Assembly (NCBI GenBank): GCA_001798715.1
Contig: MGSF01000046.1
Span: 1,515 to 38,632, forward strand
Length of the DNA stretch: 37,118 bases
DNA from: Deltaproteobacteria bacterium RIFCSPLOWO2_02_FULL_50_16
GTDB taxonomy: Bacteria > UBA10199 > 2-02-FULL-50-16
Direction: 5' to 3'
Shown: one piece after another, positions 24,258 through 32,438 of the stretch
How positions within the stretch are numbered: position 1 is the stretch's first letter
Layout of the letters: each line of letters begins with the position of its first letter
Made by a program: the position numbers and the translations under genes
The notes under the pieces: model-generated
Database searches by the model: none
What the model was told of the DNA's origin: nothing
Seen by the model: only the letters and a program-made list of their open reading frames with translations

Positions 24258-25709
24258 ATGGGTCAATCAACAGTGGGAGGACTGGTCCTACAAAATGTCA
24301 ACAAAGATATCCGCCTCACGAGTCTAGAAAACCAAAACAAGGCCCAAAAGGCCCAAATCAAAAGCCTCAACACCCAACTCCAATATGAAAAACAAAAAAA
24401 CTACCTGCAGCGATTTACCCAACATCCCCTCCATCAACATCACAATCCCCATTATTTTATTCCTGTGGTGAAGGGACGCCCTGTCAACCTCCCCTTTGGA
24501 ACGGTTTCTGTCCTTCCTCGCCCTACGCCAGTAAAGATGCAACCGATTCCCTATCCAAAAATGGCCTCCAATACCTTGGCCTCATTGACACGGTTCAAGG
24601 CCGATCCGGGAGCCACCTACAATCTCCTCAATGACCGTGGTCTTGTCATCAATGGTAAGACCCAGGCCGGTCCCACGATGCAAGGAAAAGCCGATCTCAA
24701 TGAAATCGGGATGGTGATCCAGGGGATGGGGGGATATTCACGCATTCATGTCTCAAATCGTGAACTCTATAACGGCACAGGAAAACCCTATCACGCCACC
24801 CTCAATGGCAAGCCCCTCCTCCCGGGGCAATCAGCGCGTCTGGCGGATGGGGGGCTTATTCATATCGCCGCCAGCGGCCAATCCGTCTATGTCAAAAACG
24901 CCGAGGGTTATCAGACCAATATTCAAATCCACAAAAAAAACCAGTTGCAGGCGCAAAATTACCTACAAATCAATGCCCGTTCACCTCATCAAGGGGTTAT
25001 CAAGGACGGGCAAAGGCCCGGAGGGCTCTTGGGCGAAAAGATCTTGGGAAACGACCCCCTCAGCAATCCCGACAAAATTCAAAAGATGAAGGTTGCGCAC
25101 GGTATTCATGGGATGCCGCCGGCTACGGCCGTTTATGATCCCCTTCCTCAAGAGGTCCAGGTAATGGACCTGGCCTATTGTCATCACTTTTCTCCCACGA
25201 TCAAGCCCTCAACAACGACTCAAGAGATGACACCGGAAGTGATCCAAGACCTCTGGAACCAGACCAATAATTTTATCATGGATCAAAATACCAAAAGCGA
25301 CGCCATCCTCGCCCAAAATAAGGACCTCCAGGAGGCACGAAAGCAACAACTCCTTTTAAAGGCCGCCCTGATGGGGGGCAATATCGAGCTTGCCGTACTA
25401 CTTTTTTCGATGTTGGAGACCAAACAGGCGAACAAGGTGAGCACCATGCTCCTCATGCGGATCCAATCCCTCACCCAGCAAAGACAAAACTTGAGCACCC
25501 AAATGAATGAAATCAAAGAAGATGCCAAGGGGGCCTCACAACTCCAGTCCCTGGTGACTCAATCCAACAATGTCGGGACAGAGATCGCGATGCTTCAGAC
25601 ATTTTTACAGGATGTAACATCTTCCAAGAGAAATGACCAGCAATTTGCCAGCAACTTCATCAAGCAGTCCCATGAAACATCCCAGGCCATCATTAGGAAT
25701 ATTGGATAA
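24258..25709 (+). CDS. Hypothetical multidomain protein with helical Gln-rich C-terminus
   Basis: A 483-aa protein of unknown function with a perfect AAGGAGG ribosome binding site. Parts seen: a coiled-coil-like segment at about residues 15-50 (SLENQNKAQKAQIKSLNTQLQ), a His-rich patch HPLHQHHNPHY, a beta-rich middle (about 105-270, e.g. GATYNLLNDRGLVINGKTQ and ARLADGGLIHIAASGQ) that looks faintly like the VWD-like folds of secreted proteins, and from about 315 a long, almost purely helical Gln/Leu/Met-rich C-terminus with one moderately hydrophobic stretch (LAVLLFSMLE). There is no Sec signal peptide and only one cysteine. Size and composition would fit a substrate of a signal-less export route such as type III, but no export gene is present. 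Function unknown. Confidence 0.75.
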   Translation: MGQSTVGGLVLQNVNKDIRLTSLENQNKAQKAQIKSLNTQLQYEKQKNYLQRFTQHPLHQHHNPHYFIPVVKGRPVNLPFGTVSVLPRPTPVKMQPIPYPKMASNTLASLTRFKADPGATYNLLNDRGLVINGKTQAGPTMQGKADLNEIGMVIQGMGGYSRIHVSNRELYNGTGKPYHATLNGKPLLPGQSARLADGGLIHIAASGQSVYVKNAEGYQTNIQIHKKNQLQAQNYLQINARSPHQGVIKDGQRPGGLLGEKILGNDPLSNPDKIQKMKVAHGIHGMPPATAVYDPLPQEVQVMDLAYCHHFSPTIKPSTTTQEMTPEVIQDLWNQTNNFIMDQNTKSDAILAQNKDLQEARKQQLLLKAALMGGNIELAVLLFSMLETKQANKVSTMLLMRIQSLTQQRQNLSTQMNEIKEDAKGASQLQSLVTQSNNVGTEIAMLQTFLQDVTSSKRNDQQFASNFIKQSHETSQAIIRNIG

Positions 25710-25718
25710 GAAAATATC

Positions 25719-26837
25719 CTAGTGAAAAAGGCGATCTCCACCGGCCTGTAAAGGGGAGAGGGAATAATCTTGAGGTCCCCGGAGATCATGGATCATGGAG
25801 GCCAGGGCCCATGCCGACTCCTCCGTCTCCACCAAGGCTAGATGATTGTCATGGAGCCAACGGACCATGGGACCCTCCAACCAGGCTGAACGCAGGGGGA
25901 CAATGCCATCAAAACCCTCCCCCGGATCCACAGTATGTTGGTCATAGCGAGCGTTTGTGTCCACCATGACGGACCAGGCACGCATTCCCCCTTGCACTAT
26001 CGTATTGGTGGCCCATGAAGCGGGATGTCGGTCGATGGGCCATGGGGCCCTATCACTCACAATAATCCCGTCAATGACCTCTTGCGGCTGCATCCCGACA
26101 CGCCTATAAAATCCCTGGACATAATCATAGGTCAAGGCCGTAAAGACATCGGGATCAAGGTGTCTCAATACCTGCCTGTCGGTCACCCTTCCAAGCCGTG
26201 TGGGCACAATGCCATTCAATGGGGCGGCAATCGCAATAAAAAGAGGGGCCCTTTCACGCACCCGCTCACTGAAGGCCTCTATTTGTTCCAAAGACAAATC
26301 CTGCAGGCCAAGACCCTCACGAATCGCCGTGCGGGTTTGTGCATTTCCCTTCGCCAGCATGGCCAGGGTCATCACCGTAAACCCTCCCGCCGAGTGACCG
26401 ACAAAGACGGGACGTTCGGGAAGATCCCATTGACCCTCAACATAATGGCGAAGACTGTCAGCCGTGATGACGGGCCATTGGCGGAGGCGATCTTTTTCCA
26501 CCTCTTCTGAAAAAAGACGCGGTCGAAAACGCAAACCCGCACTCTCAAGGGTCTCAGTATATCTCCTGGCAAATGGAAAACGGACCATGCCATGCCAGGC
26601 CTCAATAGACGATCCATCACCCACATAAACAGTTTCCGTGGGTTTGCTGGGGGGAACTGCGGGTTGGCGTTGAGCCGCATAACGATCATAACCTTCAAGG
26701 GCGAGTCCTGTTGTACCATTCACCACTCGACGGACGGTCCTAACAGTCCTCCCACGACCCGTCATCAGATGGGGAGATCGGGCGAGCCCCTCCGCCCGCC
26801 CCTCACCATAACAATGTCCGGATTTCCCTCTTACCAT
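25719..26837 (-). CDS. Alpha/beta-hydrolase (lipase/esterase-like)
   Basis: A 372-aa serine hydrolase by motif: nucleophile elbow VGHSAGGFTVMT (Ser near 148), candidate acid in GFDGIVPLRSAW (about 309) and candidate histidine in HDNHLALVET (about 333), in the order expected of the fold. VYVGDGSSIEAWHGMVRF may form the first strand and oxyanion region. No signal peptide is seen, and the first 60 residues are Arg-rich and may be partly untranslated. No good ribosome binding site precedes the ATG at 26837, which lies within a 15-bp palindrome. It converges on the hypothetical gene pair with a 9-bp gap. The substrate is not predictable. Confidence 0.8.
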   Translation of the reverse strand: MVRGKSGHCYGEGRAEGLARSPHLMTGRGRTVRTVRRVVNGTTGLALEGYDRYAAQRQPAVPPSKPTETVYVGDGSSIEAWHGMVRFPFARRYTETLESAGLRFRPRLFSEEVEKDRLRQWPVITADSLRHYVEGQWDLPERPVFVGHSAGGFTVMTLAMLAKGNAQTRTAIREGLGLQDLSLEQIEAFSERVRERAPLFIAIAAPLNGIVPTRLGRVTDRQVLRHLDPDVFTALTYDYVQGFYRRVGMQPQEVIDGIIVSDRAPWPIDRHPASWATNTIVQGGMRAWSVMVDTNARYDQHTVDPGEGFDGIVPLRSAWLEGPMVRWLHDNHLALVETEESAWALASMIHDLRGPQDYSLSPLQAGGDRLFH

Positions 26838-26846
26838 AATATGGTA
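26832..26846. promoter_or_regulatory. Palindrome over the start codon of the hydrolase gene
   Basis: TACCATAATATGGTA is a perfect 7+1+7 inverted repeat that includes the annotated ATG. It could be an operator, or a sign that the true start lies downstream. No regulator gene is adjacent. Confidence 0.35.
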
Positions 26847-26932
26847 TCTCTATCGACGGCGAGTTGGAAATGTTGTGTGATATTAAAAGGATACGAAAGA
26901 AGTCTCTGAAATCTAAAAAGAAAAAGTGCTCC

Positions 26933-28540
26933 TTACTCCAGGAACTGGGGGAGCCCCCTTAAAACTTGATTGAGGTGATTAAGCATCTCATCAGAACCCA
27001 GTTGTTTCCCGATAAGGCTGTACTGATCAATAACGACCCCCTCCGGGGAGAGAAAAAGAATAGTGGGCCAACCGACAACATTAAATCGCTTGACCATGGA
27101 TTGGCAGACAGCAGTCTCTTCCGTACAATCCACCTTAAGGGCCACAAAATCCTTTAATTTCTCCTGAATCCCGGGATGGGAATACACCGTTTTTTCCATC
27201 TCCAAACAGGGAAGGCACCAGGTCGCAAAAAAATCGATCATGAGGGGTTTGTTTTCACTGCGAGCCGTGGCGAAGGCCTCTTCCGGATTTCTGATCCAAA
27301 AAGATGCCTCCTGAACAAAAATGGAATTTTTAGAAGGTACGAAATGTTGATAGGCAATAGAACCATAATAAAGGGCCGGGAGGAGCAGAAGAACGCCCAG
27401 TCCCCTCTCCAAAAACAGTGTCCAGCGTTTGGCCTTCAAACGCGTTGAAAGGGAATCATAAAAAATATTCATGACAAAAAAGATGACTCCCATACCCATT
27501 CCAAAGACAAAGAGGAGTAAAAAACCATAAAGGGGATTGCCCGATTGAGCAACGTAAAGCAAAAGGGCCGCGATGATGGGTCCCACACAGGGAGCCGCCA
27601 AAAAACCGAGACTAAAACCGGATATCACTGCCCCCAATATCCCCTTCCCTCCCAGGCCGGACAACCATTGGCGGACACGAAAAGGCATCTGGATCTGATA
27701 GAATCCGAAGAGAGAGAGGGCTAATGTCCCATACAAGACGACAATGGCCATAATAAAGTAGATATTTTGGAAAATAAATCCCAAAGACCAACCAAAGGTC
27801 GCGGCAAGATACCCCAGAAGGGCATAGGTAAAGGCCATGGAAAGGACAAGGACAAAGACCAAAAAATGATGCCTCAAACGAGTCCCCCCTCCTTGAGCCC
27901 CAATAAAGGCCAAGGTCAAGGGAATCAACGGGAGGACACAGGGGGTAAAAGATGTGGCAATACCCCCCAAAAAAACAAGCAATAGGGCCGTAAGAAACCC
28001 CAAGTCAGTAAAATTGAGGAGGGACTTCACCCCCCATTGCCGGACGGGCGCAGAGGGGGTCGGAGAGGCCTCCACACCCTGAAAATGAAGGGGAATCTCG
28101 ATCTCTTGCTTTTGTGCAGGATAACACAGGTCTTCCGAACACCCCTGATAGGTGAGAAAAAGTTTTAGATTCTCGTGAGACTTAACCTCCTTTGGAATCC
28201 GGAGGGTGATTTGAAGGGTGGCTGTGTTGAGATAGACATCCAAGACCTTCTTAAAAAACTTGTCCGTTATCTTTGTGGAGGGGGAAAATATCTCATTTTC
28301 AATGGAAAATGTGAGGGGTTGAAGCACCTGGATCTCGATTTTATCCCGGTAGAGGAAATATTTATCCGGTATATAAAATTGGAATGTGATAGGAAGTGAC
28401 TCACCCGGTCTGAGATCCTGAGTCGACAGATTGTATTCATAGTGGAAGGGATCCTTCTCCCCCATTCCCATCATGGGGAGGGTCAGAAAAAACAAACTCA
28501 AGAAATAAAGCCATTTTTTTGCTGAAGAAATGGGCTGCAT
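26933..28540 (-). CDS. dsbD: Thiol:disulfide interchange protein DsbD
   Basis: Inner-membrane reductant conduit that carries electrons from cytoplasmic thioredoxin to periplasmic thiols. A signal peptide (KKWLYFLSLFFLTLPMMGMG) is followed by the periplasmic alpha domain with the cysteine pair in GCSEDLCYP (about 132-138), a membrane domain with FTPCVLPLIPL (about 202) and LAAPCVGPIIAALL (about 315), and a C-terminal thioredoxin domain with FFATWCLPCLEME (about 437-449). All six catalytic cysteines are present. The 535-aa length fits. Such proteins support cytochrome c maturation and periplasmic disulfide repair. The gene is divergent from the cyclase gene. Confidence 0.96.
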   Translation of the reverse strand: MQPISSAKKWLYFLSLFFLTLPMMGMGEKDPFHYEYNLSTQDLRPGESLPITFQFYIPDKYFLYRDKIEIQVLQPLTFSIENEIFSPSTKITDKFFKKVLDVYLNTATLQITLRIPKEVKSHENLKLFLTYQGCSEDLCYPAQKQEIEIPLHFQGVEASPTPSAPVRQWGVKSLLNFTDLGFLTALLLVFLGGIATSFTPCVLPLIPLTLAFIGAQGGGTRLRHHFLVFVLVLSMAFTYALLGYLAATFGWSLGFIFQNIYFIMAIVVLYGTLALSLFGFYQIQMPFRVRQWLSGLGGKGILGAVISGFSLGFLAAPCVGPIIAALLLYVAQSGNPLYGFLLLFVFGMGMGVIFFVMNIFYDSLSTRLKAKRWTLFLERGLGVLLLLPALYYGSIAYQHFVPSKNSIFVQEASFWIRNPEEAFATARSENKPLMIDFFATWCLPCLEMEKTVYSHPGIQEKLKDFVALKVDCTEETAVCQSMVKRFNVVGWPTILFLSPEGVVIDQYSLIGKQLGSDEMLNHLNQVLRGLPQFLE

Positions 28541-28597
28541 CTATGGTAGTATAATATGAAAGATATGATTTGTAAGTAAAGAAGATTATTGACAGAA

Positions 28598-29539
28598 ATG
28601 TTAAAATCGACCACAAAAAAGGATATGAACGCCCTTCAAAAGACCACGATCCAGACTGGTTGCCGCATTGTCAAATCAGCCAAGGCAACGGCGCTCTTCA
28701 TTTTTATCGATGCCGTGGATCGTCTGGATGCCGTGGAGTCCCTTCCCAAGGGCTGTCAACTCATTCTTGTGACACAAAAGAGAAAAGACGAGGTTTCTCC
28801 CAATTCTATTAAGGAAATCGAAAAACTCAACCCACAGATCCTCATTCTCCCCAAGATCTCCATGACGCGCATGAGCCGTATAAAAATTGCCGTCATGCTG
28901 GCCCTGGCCAAAAAAATAATTGCCATGGGGGATATTATCGTCTTCATCAGTGGTCTCACAGAACTCGCCACACTGGACACCATCCTTCTCATCGACACGG
29001 GAAAAGAATCTGAAATACTCACCTCTCGAGAAATGACCAATTTCTCCGACACCGTCAATCCAGAGGTCTTTCAGCAGGTTTTGAATATTGCCATCGAATT
29101 TGCCAGTAGTGGCCGTGAAGGAAAACCCATAGGGACCATTTTTGTCTTAGGAGATGAGGATCACGTGATGCAGTTCTCCCGTCAGATGGTCATCAACCCC
29201 TTCAAGGGATACGAAAGCGAGGAATGCAATATCATGAATCCGGCCTTGAGGGAAACCATCAGGGAATTCTCGGCAATCGACGGGGCCTTTGTCATCAGTC
29301 ATGATGGTTATATATTGGCCGCCGGACGCTATTTGGGGGCTGCCAGTGAGGAAGACAGCATCCCCCGCGGTTTGGGTTCCCGGCATATTGCCTCGGCCGG
29401 CATTACATCCTTGACAGGAGCCGTTGCAATCACTATCTCAGAGTCCACAGGAGATGTACGAATCTTTAAAAACGGGAAGATCTTCGTTGAGATTGAAAAG
29501 GCTTCCCCCTCACCGAAGGCCATCCCGGTACATCACTAA
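28598..29539 (+). CDS. Diadenylate cyclase, DisA_N/DacZ-like
   Basis: Probable c-di-AMP synthase. The C-terminal third is a DAC domain: IDGAFVISHDGYILAAGRYL (DGA motif) and PRGLGSRHIASAGIT, where the canonical RHR motif is RHI, as I recall for archaeal-type DacZ/CdaZ proteins. The N-terminal 170 residues (ALFIFIDAVDRLDAVESL…LILVTQKRK) resemble the pyruvate-kinase-C-like domain that precedes DAC in that group rather than the DisA helicase-like tail. The track starts at TTG 28589; I prefer ATG 28598, and ATG 28625 is also possible. The next gene starts 17 bp downstream. Confidence 0.85.
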   Translation: MLKSTTKKDMNALQKTTIQTGCRIVKSAKATALFIFIDAVDRLDAVESLPKGCQLILVTQKRKDEVSPNSIKEIEKLNPQILILPKISMTRMSRIKIAVMLALAKKIIAMGDIIVFISGLTELATLDTILLIDTGKESEILTSREMTNFSDTVNPEVFQQVLNIAIEFASSGREGKPIGTIFVLGDEDHVMQFSRQMVINPFKGYESEECNIMNPALRETIREFSAIDGAFVISHDGYILAAGRYLGAASEEDSIPRGLGSRHIASAGITSLTGAVAITISESTGDVRIFKNGKIFVEIEKASPSPKAIPVHH

Positions 29540-29556
29540 AAAAGGAGTTTTTGACA

Positions 29557-29808
29557 ATGAGCAAATTTGAGAAAAATCTTCATGACATCCGCACAAAAAA
29601 TATTTACATCAACCAGCGCAAGTTAAGCCAAAAAGATTGGGACAAACACTTAAATCACCTTCCTGACTGTTCTAAAGATTCCGTTGAAATTTTCGTCTAT
29701 GACGAATCAGAAGAAAAAACCGCTACGGGAGAGACCTCTCAAGAGCCTCAAGGCAATCTTGCGAATCATACCGGCTTTGGCGACACAAAGAATCTAGAAA
29801 ACTCATAG
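29557..29808 (+). CDS. Small hypothetical protein downstream of the diadenylate cyclase
   Basis: An 83-aa soluble protein that I do not recognise. The N-terminal 50 residues look folded (IYINQRKLSQKDWDKHLNHL…EIFVYDE); the last 30 are Glu/Thr/Asn-rich and probably disordered. The track begins at TTG 29551, but AAAAGGAG places the start at ATG 29557. It is 17 bp from the cyclase stop, hence almost surely co-transcribed; a role in c-di-AMP signalling is only a guess from position. Confidence 0.65.
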   Translation: MSKFEKNLHDIRTKNIYINQRKLSQKDWDKHLNHLPDCSKDSVEIFVYDESEEKTATGETSQEPQGNLANHTGFGDTKNLENS

Positions 29809-29872
29809 AGTTTACTAAGGAGTTCAAATTCCACTATACATGGAAATAGCCTATTGTTCCCAATTCTCCTTA

Positions 29873-29946
29873 GCCCCTCTCTTTATTATAATTTATAAAG
29901 GTAAGGGGCCATCCCTACCTTAATAAACTATAATAGGGAGAGGGAT
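29873..29946. terminator. Long imperfect hairpin between convergent genes
   Basis: CCCCTCTCTTTATTATA… on the left pairs with …TATAATAGGGAGAGGGAT on the right, and the inner TTTATAAAGGTAAGGG pairs with CCCTACCTTAATAAA, giving arms of about 33 bp with around five mismatches. It lies between the small hypothetical gene (+) and lipB (-), where a bidirectional terminator is expected, though its AT-rich arms also look like a decayed palindromic element. Confidence 0.5.
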
Positions 29947-29953
29947 AGTACTG

Positions 29954-30625
29954 TCAGACCTTATGAGTAGGAATTAATGAACTGACTTGTAATGTATTAA
30001 TTTTCGTCCGAAAGATCGGATCCATAACCTCAAGTATCTTGGTCTTGACCTCCAGCATCGATACATTTTTTCCAAGCTCTTTTTCCATACTCGTCATCTC
30101 GCAGTCCTGTAGGCCACAGGGGTGAATGAATCGATAGTGGTCGAGATTGCATGAACAATTGAGACTGAAACCATGCATCGAGACGTTTCGCTCCACATGA
30201 AAACCCAGAGAGGCTATCTTGCGCCTCCCGTCGACCGTCCACAATCCTGGATAAGATGTTTTGATCCGTGTCTTCATTTCCCAGTGGATGAGGGTTTCTT
30301 GAAGAAGGATTTCTGTCTGATGCACCCACTGGGGGATTGAAAGACCTCGAGCTCTTAAATCGCAGATAAGATACCCCACAATCTGTCCAGGACCATGATA
30401 GGTCACACGCCCGCCGCGTTCGGTGGCCATCACCGGAAAACCATGGGAACTATCAATGATATCACTCGCCACAAAACGTTTGCCCAATGTCAAAACAGGG
30501 GGGTGTTCCACAAAGAGCAAAAGGTCCGGAATCAAACCCCGCTGTCTCTGAATCCTTAGCTTTTTTTGAAGATCGTGACAGATTGAATAAGAAACCAACC
30601 CCAAATCAAGTGAGAGAAAATCCAT
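29954..30625 (-). CDS. lipB: Octanoyltransferase (lipoate biosynthesis)
   Basis: Moves octanoate from acyl carrier protein to the lipoyl domains of 2-oxoacid dehydrogenases or glycine cleavage H protein. Motifs: VEHPPVLTLGKR, the signature GGRVTYHGPGQIVGYLI, the catalytic lysine in RRKIASLGFHV (about residue 138) and cysteine in FIHPCGLQDCEMTS (about 170). The track starts at a TTG at 30640; I choose the ATG at 30625, which has AGGA 5 bp upstream, giving about 223 aa. It overlaps or abuts the phosphoesterase gene. No lipA is seen in the window. Confidence 0.93.
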   Translation of the reverse strand: MDFLSLDLGLVSYSICHDLQKKLRIQRQRGLIPDLLLFVEHPPVLTLGKRFVASDIIDSSHGFPVMATERGGRVTYHGPGQIVGYLICDLRARGLSIPQWVHQTEILLQETLIHWEMKTRIKTSYPGLWTVDGRRKIASLGFHVERNVSMHGFSLNCSCNLDHYRFIHPCGLQDCEMTSMEKELGKNVSMLEVKTKILEVMDPIFRTKINTLQVSSLIPTHKV

Positions 30626-30636
30626 AAACATCCTGT

Positions 30637-31719
30637 TCAATAAAGGGGCAGGTCCCGCGTCACCTTATGGGTCCCCTTCCACTCCTTAAGAAAACCCTGG
30701 GGACGATGATAGTCATCATAGGCAACATAGGCATAAGTAAAGCGAGTCGATTTCCCCAGTTCTTGTGGGTCTAGATTGAGCTTTTCATTCCAAAGCCCCG
30801 TATTGATATACCTTTTCCCGGGCATGACCTGTTTATAACGAAAGGTGTGTGTATGCCCAAAAATAACTAGGGAGATATTTTGATGAATCAGCAAGATGCG
30901 TTTGGCCACAATATCGAGGTTTTGATCAATCGATATTTCCTTTAAGATATTGAGAGTCGTAAAAAAAGAGGACCGCCTCGTAGGCGACCTAAAAAAGCGG
31001 AGTTTGATAAAATAGACGGCGATCCCTATCAAGGATTTGATGGCAAATAAGGTCTCATGAATCAGGGCCCATCGAATATAATGACGCATCGGGTAGACCT
31101 TTGAAAAATAGGGTTTGCGCCTCCTCACCTTTGACGAATAGTTGATGACAACAAAACAGCCCCAGGGCAAATTAATAATGGGTTCTGGCAAATTTTTCGT
31201 CAAAAAATAACGCCTGGGATTAAAGAGGCTGTCCGCAAAATAGTTGTTTCCATGCTCCACATAAACGCCGTCAAAAATAAGGGGTTCCAGATGAATGCGA
31301 GTGCCCTCCCCCAAATAATCCATCAATACCTTTTGAACCCCGGGCCATAAGAGGCCACAGTCGTGATTGCCCAAAATAAAGATGATATGATGCCCCTGAG
31401 TCTTGGCAAACTGCCGCAGGGCCTCAAAGACCTTTGGATGTCCCTTAATGATCCATTGGGTTCTTTGAACGCAAACCTTCTCGGTCAAGATATCAGGATC
31501 GACTTCATCGGGAAAAAGGTGAAGGTGGTTGAAAAAATCCCCATTGCAAATCAGCTCGACATCGGCCTTCTCATAGATCCCCTGACAATAATATTCCAAA
31601 AATTCAACAAACGGATCATCATAAAAGAAATCTTCGAGATAATTGACAGATCCATCCTCAAGGATAGGACCACCCCCGATATGAAAGTCACTCACAACAA
31701 TTTTGCATTTAAGTGTCAC
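30637..31719 (-). CDS. Calcineurin-like metallophosphoesterase
   Basis: A 360-aa phosphoesterase with the full set of metal-binding motifs: VSDFHIGGG (Asp11, His13), CNGDFFNHL (about 60), ILGNHDCG (about 117), VEHGNNYF and FGHTHTFRYKQ (about 290). One hydrophobic stretch near residue 228 (LFAIKSLIGIAVYFIKLRFF) followed by basic residues suggests membrane association. The substrate is unknown; the UDP-diacylglucosamine pyrophosphatase LpxH shares the fold but differs in length. It overlaps pgsA by 11 bp and lipB follows, so a membrane-lipid role is possible but unproven. Confidence 0.88.
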   Translation of the reverse strand: MTLKCKIVVSDFHIGGGPILEDGSVNYLEDFFYDDPFVEFLEYYCQGIYEKADVELICNGDFFNHLHLFPDEVDPDILTEKVCVQRTQWIIKGHPKVFEALRQFAKTQGHHIIFILGNHDCGLLWPGVQKVLMDYLGEGTRIHLEPLIFDGVYVEHGNNYFADSLFNPRRYFLTKNLPEPIINLPWGCFVVINYSSKVRRRKPYFSKVYPMRHYIRWALIHETLFAIKSLIGIAVYFIKLRFFRSPTRRSSFFTTLNILKEISIDQNLDIVAKRILLIHQNISLVIFGHTHTFRYKQVMPGKRYINTGLWNEKLNLDPQELGKSTRFTYAYVAYDDYHRPQGFLKEWKGTHKVTRDLPLY

Positions 31720-32341
31720 GGGGCTCTCTCGTTCCAGTTTTAAGTATCCTCAATCCAATGATATAATATTGAATGAGGGTCATGAAGACAAGAAGACCCG
31801 CAGGATACAAAAAATAGGGGAATACCTTTTCAATCCCCTGCAGACTAAAGGGACCGTGACCTTCTAAGGCCAAGGGTTTGAGAAGTGCAATAGAGACTGT
31901 AATGATAAATAAAAGCGTTGCGATTTTAGAGATCACGGTCGGTTTGTACTCTATGTGAATATTTCTTAGTTTGTAGCGAATAAGCCCATAAAGAATCAAT
32001 AAATCACGGGCAAAGACAAGGACGAGTAACCATAGGGGCAAATAAGATTTTAGCATCAAGACAACGACGGACAACCACATCATCACCTTATCCGCCAAAG
32101 GGTCCAGAAAGGATCCCAGCTGACTTTTCTGATGCAGAAGACGGGCCAATGTCCCATCCACCAAGTCCGTGGCCGCCCCCCCCACAAAGAACCAAAAGGC
32201 CAGGACCCACTGATTTTTTAGACCAAAGACAAAAAAGACGGCAGCGCAGCAAAGGCGGGCCAGGGAGAGACAATTGGGAACCGTCATAATACGCCCCCAA
32301 TGCTGGTTATTGACCTTCGACAGGCCTTCTGACATATTCAT
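31709..32341 (-). CDS. CDP-alcohol phosphatidyltransferase (PgsA-like)
   Basis: Integral membrane enzyme that transfers a phosphatidyl group from CDP-diacylglycerol to an alcohol, most likely glycerol-3-phosphate. The signature D-x2-DG-x2-AR-x8-G-x3-D-x3-D is complete in DLVDGTLARLL…GSFLDPLADKVMM (about residues 60-85). The opening IMTVPNCLSLARL is typical of PgsA. Several transmembrane helices are visible. It is the first gene of the minus-strand cluster and is divergent from the dehydratase cluster across a 97-bp gap. Cardiolipin synthase or phosphatidylserine synthase activity cannot be ruled out. Confidence 0.88.
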   Translation of the reverse strand: MNMSEGLSKVNNQHWGRIMTVPNCLSLARLCCAAVFFVFGLKNQWVLAFWFFVGGAATDLVDGTLARLLHQKSQLGSFLDPLADKVMMWLSVVVLMLKSYLPLWLLVLVFARDLLILYGLIRYKLRNIHIEYKPTVISKIATLLFIITVSIALLKPLALEGHGPFSLQGIEKVFPYFLYPAGLLVFMTLIQYYIIGLRILKTGTREPRDT

Positions 32342-32364
32342 TCATCCAGTAATTTGAAGGTAAA

Positions 32365-32378
32365 TGACAATTTTGTCA
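32365..32378. promoter_or_regulatory. Small palindrome in the divergent pgsA/dehydratase gap
   Basis: TGACAATTTTGTCA is a perfect 6+2+6 inverted repeat in the only intergenic space between pgsA (-) and the dehydratase operon (+). On the minus strand it contains TTGACA, a possible -35 box. It could be an operator; no partner regulator is visible. Confidence 0.3.
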
Positions 32379-32438
32379 ATGACTTCTTAGACTTACAAGT
32401 CAGCTCATTTTTTTCTACTCATGTGAAGGCGCTGAGAC

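Noticed and set aside
28550-28588. TATAAT-like boxes in the dsbD/cyclase gap as firm promoters
   Set aside because: A TATAAT exists but no -35 box has proper spacing on the plus strand; on the minus strand TTACTT-17-TATTAT is too weak to call.
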